DNA of 64,000 nt. Source: Oceanihabitans sp. IOP_32 (GTDB lineage Bacteria > Bacteroidota > Bacteroidia > Flavobacteriales > Flavobacteriaceae). Numbering within the stretch: the first letter of the stretch is position 1; every line of letters begins with the position of its first letter. Under the pieces are notes generated by a model. It did no database searches. It saw only the letters and a program-made list of their open reading frames with translations, and was not told where the DNA came from. Positions 9,501-17,398 of this stretch are shown here, piece after piece. The position numbers and the translations under genes were made by a program. The DNA is taken from assembly GCF_009498295.1 (NCBI RefSeq), contig NZ_CP040813.1, forward strand, positions 2,735,001-2,799,000, in the 5' to 3' direction.

Positions 9501-9569
9501 GCAGAATTGAGCAAAATTAAAGCAGAAGAAGCCAAAACCAATGCCTCTGTTAAAACCGAACAAAACTAG
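6528..9569 (+). CDS. Large secreted tetratricopeptide-repeat protein
   Basis: A 1013-residue protein with an N-terminal signal peptide (hydrophobic about residues 6-21, cleavage after 'VMAQ') and TPR units over nearly the whole length. Recurring pairs such as 'YYIGFMAYEGDDYNQANSYF', 'FYQLGFAYYKQGDYENAI' and 'DYNLAYAYFKLKNYVQAVKH' show the classic Gly/Ala/Tyr/Ala spacing. The C-terminus is charged and low-complexity (Lys/Glu/Ala-rich). It is expected in the periplasm or at the outer membrane as a protein-binding scaffold. The outer-membrane barrel gene follows 98 bp later on the same strand, so the pair probably works together in an envelope process. The partner and substrate are unknown. Confidence 0.88.
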   Translation: MTKNSIVSLLVALSFCVQVMAQKSATYTSDLVTYQKALTLFNNQQYLAAQSLFKTIKKEAKDEVLKSNCSYYIANSAVRLNQRNADQLVEAFVEDYPTSTKRNTAFLDVANYYFKNGKYPHARKWYDKVDEDALAYGDKEAFNFNNGYSAFSVKQYKVAKTYLTRVENSSEYGAQAKYYIGFMAYEGDDYNQANSYFDQVSDQERYKEKLSYYQADLHFKLGKFEKAIALAKERLETSDAAEVSELSKIIGESYFNLEKYAKAIPYLKAYQGKKGSRDRTGKWNNTDFYQLGFAYYKQGDYENAISEFNKIVSGSNTVAQNAYYHLGISYINLNKKQEALNAFRNASQMNFNLKIQEDAWLNYAKISYEIGNPYQSAPQVLAAYLEKYPNSSYKAEIETLLIDSYITSKNYKEALKLLEGKKSFENKAAYQKVAFYRGLELYNDTKYLEAESFFDRSLEQAIDPKYTARATFWKAEADYNLTNYNDALVGFKQFEQQATSEATPEMENIDYNLAYAYFKLKNYVQAVKHFNQFIAIDRDDVVRLNDAYLRLGDAHFVSSQYHDAIKAYEDAIEMSAINADYPFFQKTISLGYIGQSSNKIKGLEQFIETYPKSKLRDDAMFELANSYVKVNEKDKALRMYNRLNNEYKMSSFVPKALLRQGLVHYNDSENEQALRTFKSIASNYPGTPEAVQSVSTARLIYIDLGRVNDYAKWVRTLDYVEVTDVDLDNTTYEAAEKQYLQNNTDKAIKQFNGYLNEFPNGLNALQAHFYVAQLYYKKDLLANAAPHYKYIIEASQNEYTEQALLRLSQFHLENKSWEEALPLLLRLELEANFPQNTIFAQSNLMKANYELENYNEAVSYAEKVLLNSKIDNKIKSDAHIIIARSAMKTGDESRAQTAYAEVEKVATGQMAAEALYYKAYFKTRDGAYEASNKSVQKLAKDFSGYKYYSAKGLVLMAKNYYALKDAFQATYILESVISNFTEFEDVVTEAKAELSKIKAEEAKTNASVKTEQN

Positions 9570-9667
9570 TATTGTTACAGTCTGTAAAGTGTCAGGCCCA
9601 ACAGATTAGTACCGTTGGTAGTCGAAGTGAAGTATTGTATAAATTAAAAAATCGAAAATAAATCCTT

Positions 9668-11395
9668 ATGCGAAAGCACAAAAAATATATTTTATTAGCC
9701 ATTGTTACTTTAAGTGTAACCACTGTTTTCTCTCAAATAAGAAAAAATGATACCATTAATACAGGTGTTGTAGATATCGTAAAACCTTACAAGCCAACTA
9801 TTTCTGATGCTTTTAAGGTTAAGGAAGTCCCACCTTTGGTAGATGAAGAAACGGCGACAAAAAAAGAACTTAAATATAATATTTTGTCATTTCCTGTAGC
9901 CTCAACATTTACACCAGCAAAAGGCAAGGCTGCGGTTGTAGAAAAAGCAAAACCCATAGAATTGTTCGATAATTATGCAACTTTGGCCGTTGGGACCTAT
10001 ACTACTATTTTGGGCGAAGTGTATTTAAATCATGCCCTTAGCAGAACTGAAAGTGTTGGGGGGTATTTAAGTCATCACTCATCGCAAGGTGGGATTGAAG
10101 GTTTAGCCTTCGACGATAATTTTTCGAGTACAAAGTTAAATGCTAAGTACTCGAACGAATTGAGAGATTTCGCTTGGCAGGTAGAAGGTGGTTTTCAACA
10201 TGATATGTTTAATTGGTACGGTGTGCCAGAATCTCAAATCACGGTAGCACAAGCAAATAGTATCGATGTCGATCATACATTTTATAGTGCGCATTTAGCT
10301 GGCGATATTACATTCGAGAATTCTTATATTAATTCAGCTAGTTTGTTATTAAGACATTTTGGAGATGATCAAGATTCTGAAGAAAACAGGTTTATAGCCA
10401 AAGCAAAAGTAGATGTTCCCATAAATAGCGAAGAAATCTCTACAGAGGTAAAGTTAGATTATATAGGAGGTACTTTTTACCGAGCTTACTCTGTAAACAC
10501 CCCGTTAGAACATCGCAATATTCATCTAGCGGTGTCACCAACCTATCAATTAAAACAAGATGATTTAACGGTAAATGTTGGGGCATCAGTATCTTATTTA
10601 AGAAATTTTGAAACTAAGGACAATAATTTCTATGTGTACCCCAATGTTACGGCAACCTATCGCTTGGTAAGTGATGTATTAATCGCTTACGGCGGAATTA
10701 CAGGCGAACTCATTCAAAATTCGTATTACGATTTTGCTTCAGAGAATCCATTTGTGTCGCCTACATTATTTGTCACGCCAACCGATCAACAATATAATGG
10801 CTACTTGGGGTTAAAAGGTAAAATAACTCGTAATTCAAGTTATAATATTAGTGCGAGCTATGTTGCTGAAAATAATAAAGCTCTAATCAGAAATAATGAG
10901 ATTAGTTTAACTACTCAAAATTATGCCTACGGAAATTCTTTTGGTACCGTATACGACGACGTAGAAACCTTTGGTATTGCTGGAGAAATTGCTATAGATG
11001 TCGCCAGAAACTTTAAAATGAGTGTAAAGGCCGAATATTTTAAATACAGCACAGATAATGAAGCCGAAGCTTGGAATTTACCCGAGCTAAAAGGCTCGTT
11101 GTTTTTAGACTATCAGGTTACCGAGCAAATTTTTGCTGGCGCGAATCTATTCTATGTAGGCGAGCGTAAAGATCAATTTTTCTTGAATGATGGTTTTATA
11201 TTTATAATGCCATCTACAGTGGTTTTAGAGAGTTATTTTGATGCCAATGCGCATGTAGGATACCATATAAACGATAAATTTTCGGTCTTTGCCAAAGCAA
11301 ATAATATAACCAATGAAGGCTATCAGAAATGGCAGAATTTCCCTGTGCAAAGTTTTCAGGTTTTGGCAGGTGCGACGTATAAGTTCGATTTCTAA
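9668..11395 (+). CDS. TonB-dependent-receptor-like outer membrane barrel
   Basis: A 575-residue outer membrane protein with a signal peptide (about residues 1-23, ending 'TTVFSQ'), then a segment with 'DIVKPYKPTISDAFKVKEVP', then alternating amphipathic beta strands to the C-terminus. The chain ends 'GATYKFDF' with the terminal aromatic typical of barrels inserted by the BAM complex, and 'VFAKANNITNEGYQKW' resembles the last strands of TonB-dependent receptors. It is shorter than most such receptors and I cannot see a complete plug domain, so energy-coupled transport is uncertain. It lies downstream of the large TPR protein and probably shares its transcript. Confidence 0.78.
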   Translation: MRKHKKYILLAIVTLSVTTVFSQIRKNDTINTGVVDIVKPYKPTISDAFKVKEVPPLVDEETATKKELKYNILSFPVASTFTPAKGKAAVVEKAKPIELFDNYATLAVGTYTTILGEVYLNHALSRTESVGGYLSHHSSQGGIEGLAFDDNFSSTKLNAKYSNELRDFAWQVEGGFQHDMFNWYGVPESQITVAQANSIDVDHTFYSAHLAGDITFENSYINSASLLLRHFGDDQDSEENRFIAKAKVDVPINSEEISTEVKLDYIGGTFYRAYSVNTPLEHRNIHLAVSPTYQLKQDDLTVNVGASVSYLRNFETKDNNFYVYPNVTATYRLVSDVLIAYGGITGELIQNSYYDFASENPFVSPTLFVTPTDQQYNGYLGLKGKITRNSSYNISASYVAENNKALIRNNEISLTTQNYAYGNSFGTVYDDVETFGIAGEIAIDVARNFKMSVKAEYFKYSTDNEAEAWNLPELKGSLFLDYQVTEQIFAGANLFYVGERKDQFFLNDGFIFIMPSTVVLESYFDANAHVGYHINDKFSVFAKANNITNEGYQKWQNFPVQSFQVLAGATYKFDF

Positions 11396-11444
11396 TGTCG
11401 TTACGAGGCGTGTAACAAGGTGCTAATCTTTTGAGCTAAACTAT

Positions 11445-11686
11445 ATTTTTATTCATTAATGTCCGACAAAAGACATAAGACCGCTTCGCTAATAGACATA
11501 AGAACCAAGACTTGACTCTAACTAACTGATAAACAGAAGTACTTTAAATTAACAAAATAGTTCCTTTAAATCTTAATAATTATTTCAAGTAAGCAAGGTG
11601 ACATTTTAAAAAACGTACAAAGTTCTTGATTTTAAAAGGATTGACAGCATTTTAATATTTTTAATCGGACACTAGTGATTTTTAAT
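11445..11686. mobile_element. 224-bp MITE-like element, copy 1, with target duplication
   Basis: The element proper is 11454-11677. It begins CATTAATGTCCGA and ends TCGGACACTAGTG, which are inverted repeats matching at 11 of 13 positions. It is flanked by near-identical 9-mers, ATTTTTATT (11445-11453) and ATTTTTAAT (11678-11686), 8 of 9 matching, as expected for an aged target-site duplication. It has no meaningful open frame. Copy 2 at 52876-53099 is the same length and differs at only 7 positions, all transitions. The layout is that of a non-autonomous element moved in trans by a transposase. IS4-like elements are a guess from the 9-bp duplication; no transposase gene is in the window. Confidence 0.82.
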
Positions 11687-11776
11687 TAAAAATTAGTTTT
11701 CTGATCTCATAAATAGAACATTTAATTTTAAACATTTTAATAAAGACCAAACATCGAGTAATTTTGTTCGTAACGG

Positions 11777-11820
11777 AGACCTAAAAGGTTTCAAAAACCT
11801 GTTAGGTCTGTCAGGTTTTT
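11777..11820. repeat. Palindromic CCTAA/TTAGG intergenic repeat
   Basis: AGACCTAAAAGGTTT (11777-11791) and AAACCTGTTAGGTCT (11795-11809) are complementary at 14 of 15 positions with a 3-nt loop. An overlapping alternative hairpin pairs AAAAACCTG (11793-11801) with CAGGTTTTT (11812-11820). A related palindrome occurs at 14235-14270. It could act as a terminator or REP-type element. Confidence 0.6.
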
Positions 11821-11877
11821 ATTATCGTGTAAATCGGTAGTGGTTAGTGCTCTAAAATAATGTTTATCATGTACTTA

Positions 11878-12462
11878 ATGAAAACCTATACACTCTTCAT
11901 AGCTTTCCTATCTCTCAACATTGGTATGTCACAAAGTGATGCACAAGTATTAACCTTGTCTCAGGCAGCATTAGAACTAACTCATCAAAAAGTAACTTAC
12001 GATCCAAGTTATTTTTCGATTGCTTACCCTAATGGCTATGTGCCTAGTGATAAAGGGGTTTGTACCGATGTGATAATTAGAGCCTTCAGGAGACTTGGTG
12101 TCGATTTGCAAAAACGGGTTCATGAAGACATGAAAGCAAACTTTAGCGCCTATCCGAAAAATTGGGGTTTAAAAAGTACCGATAGAAATATTGACCACCG
12201 GCGTGTGCCTAATTTAAGGACGTATTTTGAGCGCCATGGCACCGAATTGCCTATTACTCAAGACCCCAATAATTATCTGCCAGGTGATATTGTGACTTGG
12301 AATTTAAAAGGCGGTGCCAAACATATTGGAATCGTGGTTAATAAAAAATCGAAAGACAATAAACGCAACTTAATTGTTCATAATATTGGGGCAGGACAGG
12401 TTATTGAAGACTGTTTGTTTAGGTTTAAAATTACGGGGCATTATCGATATCCCAAAAAGTAA
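11878..12462 (+). CDS. DUF1287 family secreted protein
   Basis: About 194 residues from the ATG at 11878, chosen because it gives a clean signal peptide ('MKTYTLFIAFLSLNIGMSQ'); in-frame ATGs at 11860 and 11869 would only add residues ahead of it. The mature part carries 'KGVCTDVIIRAFRRLGVDL' with a conserved Cys, a following 'HEDMKANF', 'NIDHRRVPNLRTYF' and 'HIGIVV'. These are the DUF1287 landmarks of a Cys/His papain-like (NlpC/P60-like) fold. A role as an envelope peptidase or amidase is likely but unproven. It is a single gene 69 bp before the amidohydrolase on the same strand. Confidence 0.85.
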   Translation: MKTYTLFIAFLSLNIGMSQSDAQVLTLSQAALELTHQKVTYDPSYFSIAYPNGYVPSDKGVCTDVIIRAFRRLGVDLQKRVHEDMKANFSAYPKNWGLKSTDRNIDHRRVPNLRTYFERHGTELPITQDPNNYLPGDIVTWNLKGGAKHIGIVVNKKSKDNKRNLIVHNIGAGQVIEDCLFRFKITGHYRYPKK

Positions 12463-12530
12463 TATCAATTATAATCTTTAAAAGGGTTTGTTTTAGCACG
12501 TTTTTTTTATTTTTATAAAAAATTCTAATC

Positions 12531-14144
12531 ATGACAAAACCTCTTTTTCTATTATTCGTAATCCTTATTGTAAGTTGTTCTAAAAAGCAACAAGTGGATT
12601 TAATTGTCACAAACGCCAATATTTATACCGTAAATAGTGATTTTGAAACTGCTACCGCTTTCGCGGTTAAGAGCGGAAAATTTGTTGAGGTTGGTCATGC
12701 TGAAGACCTGTCGTCAAAATACGAAGCTTCAAATATAGTAGATGCCGAAGGAAAAACTATAGTTCCTGGTTTTATAGATGCGCACTGCCATTTTTTAGGC
12801 TTAGGACTTAATAAACAAGCAGTAGATTTGTTTGGTACTAAAAGTTTTGATGAAGTCGTGCAACGCGTTGTTGAGTTTCAATCTGAACACAATTTAGATT
12901 TTATTAAAGGTAGTGGTTGGGATCAAAACGATTGGGACGATAAGGTTTTTCCTAACAAAAAGCAGTTAGATGAATTATTTCCTAATACACCAATCTATTT
13001 AACGCGAATAGATGGACATGCTATCATTTGTAATCAAGCCGCTTTAAATTTGGGTAATGTCACTAAAGACAGTGAAGTTGATGGCGGCGAAGTGGTTATC
13101 GAAAATGGAGAATTAACTGGTGTTTTAGTAGATAACGCCGAACGTTTAGTGCTCGATTATTGGCCAAAAACCACAAAAAAGGATATGGCAAATGCTTTAT
13201 TAGAAGCACAAAAAATATGTTTCGATTATGGGTTAACTACGGTTGATGATGCTGGTTTAGACAAAGAAGCCATAGAAGTTATTGATAGTTTACAACAAGC
13301 AGGCGATTTAAAAATGCGTGTTTATGCTATGGTTTCGGCTTCAGAAGAGAATCTAGATTATTTTTTAAATAAAGGTATTATTAAAACCAATAGGCTTAAT
13401 GTAAGGTCTTTTAAGTTTTATGCAGATGGTGCTTTGGGTTCAAGAGGGGCTTTATTGAAGGAGCCGTATAGCGATAAACAAGATCACTTAGGTTTGCTAT
13501 TAACCGATTACCAGACTTTTAGTAGTGCAGCAAAAGCTATAGCCAATTCAGAATACCAAATGAATACCCACGCTATTGGCGATTCTGCAAACCATGCGAT
13601 TTTAAACGTTTATAAAGAGGTTTTAGAAGGAAAACCCAATAGACGCTGGCGTATAGAGCATGCTCAAATTATTTCGCCAGAAGATTTCGATTTGTTTGAT
13701 GATATTATTCCATCGGTACAACCAACACACGCCACAAGCGATATGTATTGGGCAGAAGATAGACTGGGTAGTAAACGTATTAAAGGGGCCTACGCTAATA
13801 AGGACTTACTCGATAAATACGGAAAGATAGCTTTAGGAACAGATTTCCCTGTGGAGCATGTTAGTCCGTTTTATACCTTTTACGCTTCAGTTGCGCGTCA
13901 AGATTTAAAAGGCTATCCAGAAAACGGCTATCAAATTGAAAATGCTTTGAGCAGAGAAGAAACTTTAAAAGGGATGACTATTTGGGCGGCTTATTCTAAT
14001 TTTGAAGAAGAAGAGAAAGGCAGTATTGAAACGGGTAAGTTAGCCGATTTTATCATATTAGATAAAGACATTATGGAAGTTCCTGTTGAAGACATACCAA
14101 ATATAAAAGTGCTTAGTACTTTTGTTGATGGTGAAAAAATGTAA
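12531..14144 (+). CDS. YtcJ-type amidohydrolase lipoprotein
   Basis: A 537-residue amidohydrolase-superfamily protein with a lipoprotein signal ('FVILIVSC', lipidated Cys about residue 17). The metal site begins with 'GFIDAHCHF' near residue 82. Later landmarks are 'FKFYADGALGSRGA' near 296, 'NTHAIGDSANH' near 345, 'WRIEHAQI' near 374 and 'GTDFPVEHVSPF' near 440, the order found in YtcJ/DUF3604-like amidohydrolase family 3 enzymes. These hydrolyse amide-type bonds, but the substrate cannot be read from sequence. It should sit on the periplasmic face of a membrane. A CCTAACA/TGTTAGG palindrome about 90 bp downstream may end the transcript. Confidence 0.88.
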   Translation: MTKPLFLLFVILIVSCSKKQQVDLIVTNANIYTVNSDFETATAFAVKSGKFVEVGHAEDLSSKYEASNIVDAEGKTIVPGFIDAHCHFLGLGLNKQAVDLFGTKSFDEVVQRVVEFQSEHNLDFIKGSGWDQNDWDDKVFPNKKQLDELFPNTPIYLTRIDGHAIICNQAALNLGNVTKDSEVDGGEVVIENGELTGVLVDNAERLVLDYWPKTTKKDMANALLEAQKICFDYGLTTVDDAGLDKEAIEVIDSLQQAGDLKMRVYAMVSASEENLDYFLNKGIIKTNRLNVRSFKFYADGALGSRGALLKEPYSDKQDHLGLLLTDYQTFSSAAKAIANSEYQMNTHAIGDSANHAILNVYKEVLEGKPNRRWRIEHAQIISPEDFDLFDDIIPSVQPTHATSDMYWAEDRLGSKRIKGAYANKDLLDKYGKIALGTDFPVEHVSPFYTFYASVARQDLKGYPENGYQIENALSREETLKGMTIWAAYSNFEEEEKGSIETGKLADFIILDKDIMEVPVEDIPNIKVLSTFVDGEKM

Positions 14145-14234
14145 GCTATTAAGCTGCTATTTTAAAAAGAAATAGCTGGGTACAGAACAAAAATTACTTA
14201 AAGAACTAATATCTGTGAATTTTCGTGACAATTT

Positions 14235-14270
14235 AAACCTAACATAAGAGGTTTCTAATCTGTTAGGTTT
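14235..14270. repeat. CCTAACA/TGTTAGG palindrome
   Basis: AAACCTAACA (14235-14244) pairs perfectly with TGTTAGGTTT (14261-14270) around a 16-nt loop. It shares its core with the palindrome at 11777-11809. It lies between the amidohydrolase and the methyltransferase, which converge, and may act as a terminator. Confidence 0.55.
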
Positions 14271-14403
14271 TCGTTAAAAACAGAAATACAGTACTTTTAA
14301 AACGATATATTCATATGTGTGCTAAATATATGAAATGAACTGAAAAAATCAGGCTTAAATTTGGAGTGTCTTCCAAAAAATCGACGTTCAGAAAACAGAA
14401 TAA

Positions 14404-15099
14404 TTAACTCAATCGTGCCAAATAATCAAAATGTTCGCCTTCAATTATCAGTTCACATTTAAGCCCAACAGCGGTACAAGCGGTTAATAAGGTGTTAAAA
14501 TCCAAATAAAGCCATTTCATTGGGGATTCTTTCTCGCCTTTATACGATAAAAAATAATCGAGTTCACCATAATAGTTGGCATTGGTATCTATCCAAAAAC
14601 CGCCATCGTCGTCTTCGTACATGTATTTAATGTCTGACGAATCCATTAATATTTGTCCGTTTGGCTTTAATAAACTTTTTAAATGCGATAAATATTTTGA
14701 AACTTGTGCTAATTCTTGAAAAATACCCGTTCCATTCATCAGTAGTAAAATGGTATCAAAGCTGTCTGTTTCCTCTAAAATAGGTTTGACTTCAGCTTGT
14801 AATACACCACGCTTTTTTGCGACTTGAATAGCGCCATTAGAGATATCAATAGCTTTAACTTTTAGTCCTTTTTCTTGTAAATATAAACTGTGATTTCCTG
14901 CACCACAGCCAACATCTAAAACCGTGCCTTTAGCAAGTTTTAAGGCCTGTTGTTCTAGTTTTGGCATGGCTTTATAATCTCGAAATAAATAGGGAATAGG
15001 TAGGGTGTCTTCGTCAGAAATATGTGTTGAGGTAATCAGGTCTTCAGAATAATTTCCGTTGTAATAATCTAATAAAGCGTTTCCAAAAAGGTCTTTCAT
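14404..15099 (-). CDS. Class I SAM-dependent methyltransferase
   Basis: A 231-residue Rossmann-fold methyltransferase. The SAM-binding motif I is 'VLDVGCGAGNHSLYLQ' (about 58-73), with 'VKAIDISNGAIQVAKKRG' as motif II and 'DTILLLMNGTGIF' as the motif IV region. The substrate is unknown; the C-terminal half resembles small-molecule methyltransferases rather than rRNA enzymes. The start ATG at 15099 is itself part of the repeat array: the first seven codons and upstream bases recur several times in the next 1.5 kb. Its regulatory region is therefore array sequence. Confidence 0.87.
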   Translation of the reverse strand: MKDLFGNALLDYYNGNYSEDLITSTHISDEDTLPIPYLFRDYKAMPKLEQQALKLAKGTVLDVGCGAGNHSLYLQEKGLKVKAIDISNGAIQVAKKRGVLQAEVKPILEETDSFDTILLLMNGTGIFQELAQVSKYLSHLKSLLKPNGQILMDSSDIKYMYEDDDGGFWIDTNANYYGELDYFLSYKGEKESPMKWLYLDFNTLLTACTAVGLKCELIIEGEHFDYLARLS

Positions 15100-15585
15100 A
15101 ATTTATGTCATTGCGAGACTTTTTTTAAGTCGCGATAATTGTTTTGTTGTTTCTAAAAGTTGTTACACCGAGTTACACTGAGTTTACACAGAGATACACG
15201 GAGTGTTTTGAAAATTTATTATAATAGTGTTTAAATTTTTTAATAATACCTTTTCATAATTTACGTCATTGCGAGACTTTTTTTAAGTCGCGATAATTGT
15301 TTTATTGTTTCTAAAAGTTGTTACACCGAGTTACGCTGAGTTTACACAGAGATTCAGAGAGCGTTTTAAATATAAAACATGGTAGCACTTAAAAATCTAA
15401 TCATTTCCAAAAAGGTCTTTCATAATTTATGTCATTGCGAGACTTTTTTTAAGTCGCGATAATTGTTTTATTGTTTCTAAAAGTTGTTACACCGAGTTAC
15501 ACTGAGTTTACACAGAGATACACGGAGCGTTTTAAATATAAATTATGGTAGCATTTAAAATCTAATCATTACCAAAAAGGTCTTT

Positions 15586-16611
15586 CATAATTTACGTCAT
15601 TGCGAGACTTTTTTTAAGTCGCGGCAATCTTTTGTTTAAGCGTTACAATTTTAAATTTTATTTCAGTTATACTTCATTTGTGATGGCTAAAACACGTTTC
15701 ATATTCCACGTCATTGCGAGACTTTTTTTAAGTCGCGGCAATCTTTTGTTTAAGCGTTACAATTTTAAATTTTATTTCAGTTATATTTCATTTGTGATGG
15801 CTAAAACACGTTTCATATTCCACGTCATTACGAGACTTTTTTTCAAGTCTAAGTAATCTTTTGTTTAAGCGTTACAATTTTAAAAACTATTTCAATCATA
15901 TTTCCTTTGTAATGGCAAAACCAACTTTCATAATTCCCTTCATTGCGAGACTTTTTTCAAGTCGTGGCAATCTTTTGTTTTGTTGTTTCTAAAAGTTGTT
16001 ACACCGAGTTACACTGAGTTTACACAGAGATACACGGAGCGTTTTAAATAGAAATTATGGTAGCACTTAAAAATCTAATCATTTCCAAAAAGGTCTTTCA
16101 TAATTTACGTCATTGCGAAACTTTTTTTAAGTCGCGGCAATCTTTTGTTTAAGCGTTACAATTTTAAATTTTATTTCAGTTATACTTCATTTGTGATGGC
16201 TAAAACACGTTTCATATTCCACGTCATTGCGAGACTTTTTTTAAGTCGCGGCAATCTTTTGTTTAAGCGTTACAATTTTAAATTTTATTTCAGTTATATT
16301 TCATTTGTGATGGCTAAAACACGTTTCATATTCCACGTCATTACGAGACTTTTTTTCAAGTCTAAGTAATCTTTTGTTTAAGCGTTACAATTTTAAAAAC
16401 TATTTCAATGATATTTCCTTTGTAATGGTAAAACCAACTTTCATATTTTACGTCATTGCGAGACTTTTTTCAAGTCGTGGCAATCTTTTGTTTTGTTGTT
16501 TCTAAAAGTTGTTACACCGAGTTACGCTGAGTTTACACAGAGATACACGGAGCGTTTTAAATAGAAATTATGGTAGCACTTAAAAATCTAATCATTTCCA
16601 AAAAGGTCTTT
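15586..16611. repeat. Higher-order 513-bp tandem duplication inside the array
   Basis: Units 4-7 (15586-16098) and units 8-11 (16099-16611) have the same order short-short-short-long, the same unit lengths (114, 114, 115, 170) and only a handful of base differences. The block of four units was therefore duplicated as one, recently compared with the single units. Confidence 0.85.
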
Positions 16612-17386
16612 CATAATTTACGTCATTGCGAAACTTTTTTTAAGTCGCGGCAATCTTTTGTTTAAGCGTTACAATTTTAAAAACTATTTCAATGATATTT
16701 CCTTTGTAATGGCAAAACCAACTTTCATAATTTACGTCATTGCGAGACTTTTTTTAAGTCGCGGCAATCTTTTGTTTTGTTGTTTCTAAAAGTTGTTACA
16801 CCGAGTTACACTGAGTTTACACAGAGATACACGGAGTGTTTTGAAAATTTATTATAATAGTGTTTAAATTTTTTAATAATACCTTTTCATAATTTACGTC
16901 ATTACGAGACTTTTTTTTAAGTCGCGGCAATCTTTTGTTTAAGCGTTACAATTTTAAAAACTATTTCAATCATATTTCCTTTGTAATGGCAAAACCAACT
17001 TTCATATTTTACGTCATTGCGAGACTTTTTTTAAGTCGGGGCAATCTTTTGTTTTGTTGTTTCTAAAAGTTGTTACACTGAGTTTACACAGAGATACACG
17101 GAGCGTTTTAAATAGAAATTATGGTAGCACTTAAAAATCGAATCATCCCCAAAAACACCTTTCATAATTTACGTCATTGCGAGACTTTTTTCAAGTCGTG
17201 GCAATCTTTTGTTTAAGCGTTGCAATTTTAAAAACTATTTCAATGATATTTCCTTTGTAATGGCAAAACCAACTTTCATAATTCCCGTCATTACGATACT
17301 TTTTTTAAGTCTTGGCAATCTCTTGTTTCAGCCTTACAATTTAAAAAATATTCTCAGTCCTACTTCATCTGTAATGGCGAAAACAC

Positions 17387-17394
17387 TACTTTTG
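17387..17394 (+). promoter_or_regulatory. -7 box at the end of the array, for the YkgJ gene
   Basis: TACTTTTG fits TAnnTTTG and ends only 4 nt before the ATG at 17399, predicting a nearly leaderless mRNA. It sits at the degenerate 3' end of the last array unit. Confidence 0.5.
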
Positions 17395-17398
17395 CGCC

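Larger units (their letters stand above)
15097..17396. repeat. 2.3-kb array of 17 two-size repeat units
   Basis: Units begin with CATAATTTACGTCATTGCGA (or a close variant) at 15097, 15255, 15421, 15586, 15700, 15814, 15929, 16099, 16213, 16327, 16442, 16612, 16726, 16888, 17003, 17163 and 17277. Each shares a REP-like core (GTCATTGCGAGAC, T run, AAGTCGCGGCAATC) able to fold as GACTT/AAGTC flanked by TTGC/GCAA. Seven units are long (158-170 bp) and carry a segment rich in ACACCGAG/ACACAGAG motifs. Ten are short (114-120 bp) with a TAAGCGTTACAATTTTAAA segment. The array begins at the methyltransferase start codon and ends in the promoter of the YkgJ gene. Apparent 74-residue frames inside it are translated repeat and not genes. 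Confidence 0.9.

Noticed and set aside
9668-11395. Full SusC-type nutrient receptor with SusD partner
   Set aside because: The barrel is too short, shows no clear plug or SusC N-terminal extension, and has no SusD neighbour.
15632-16369. Two identical 74-residue open frames (15632-15856 and 16145-16369)
   Set aside because: They are translations of the repeat array. Each frame is itself an internal repeat, and the two copies are identical because of the 513-bp duplication. No start context or coding pattern supports a gene.
15097-17396. CRISPR array
   Set aside because: Units are over 110 bp, the segments between cores are themselves repeated rather than unique, and no cas gene is nearby.
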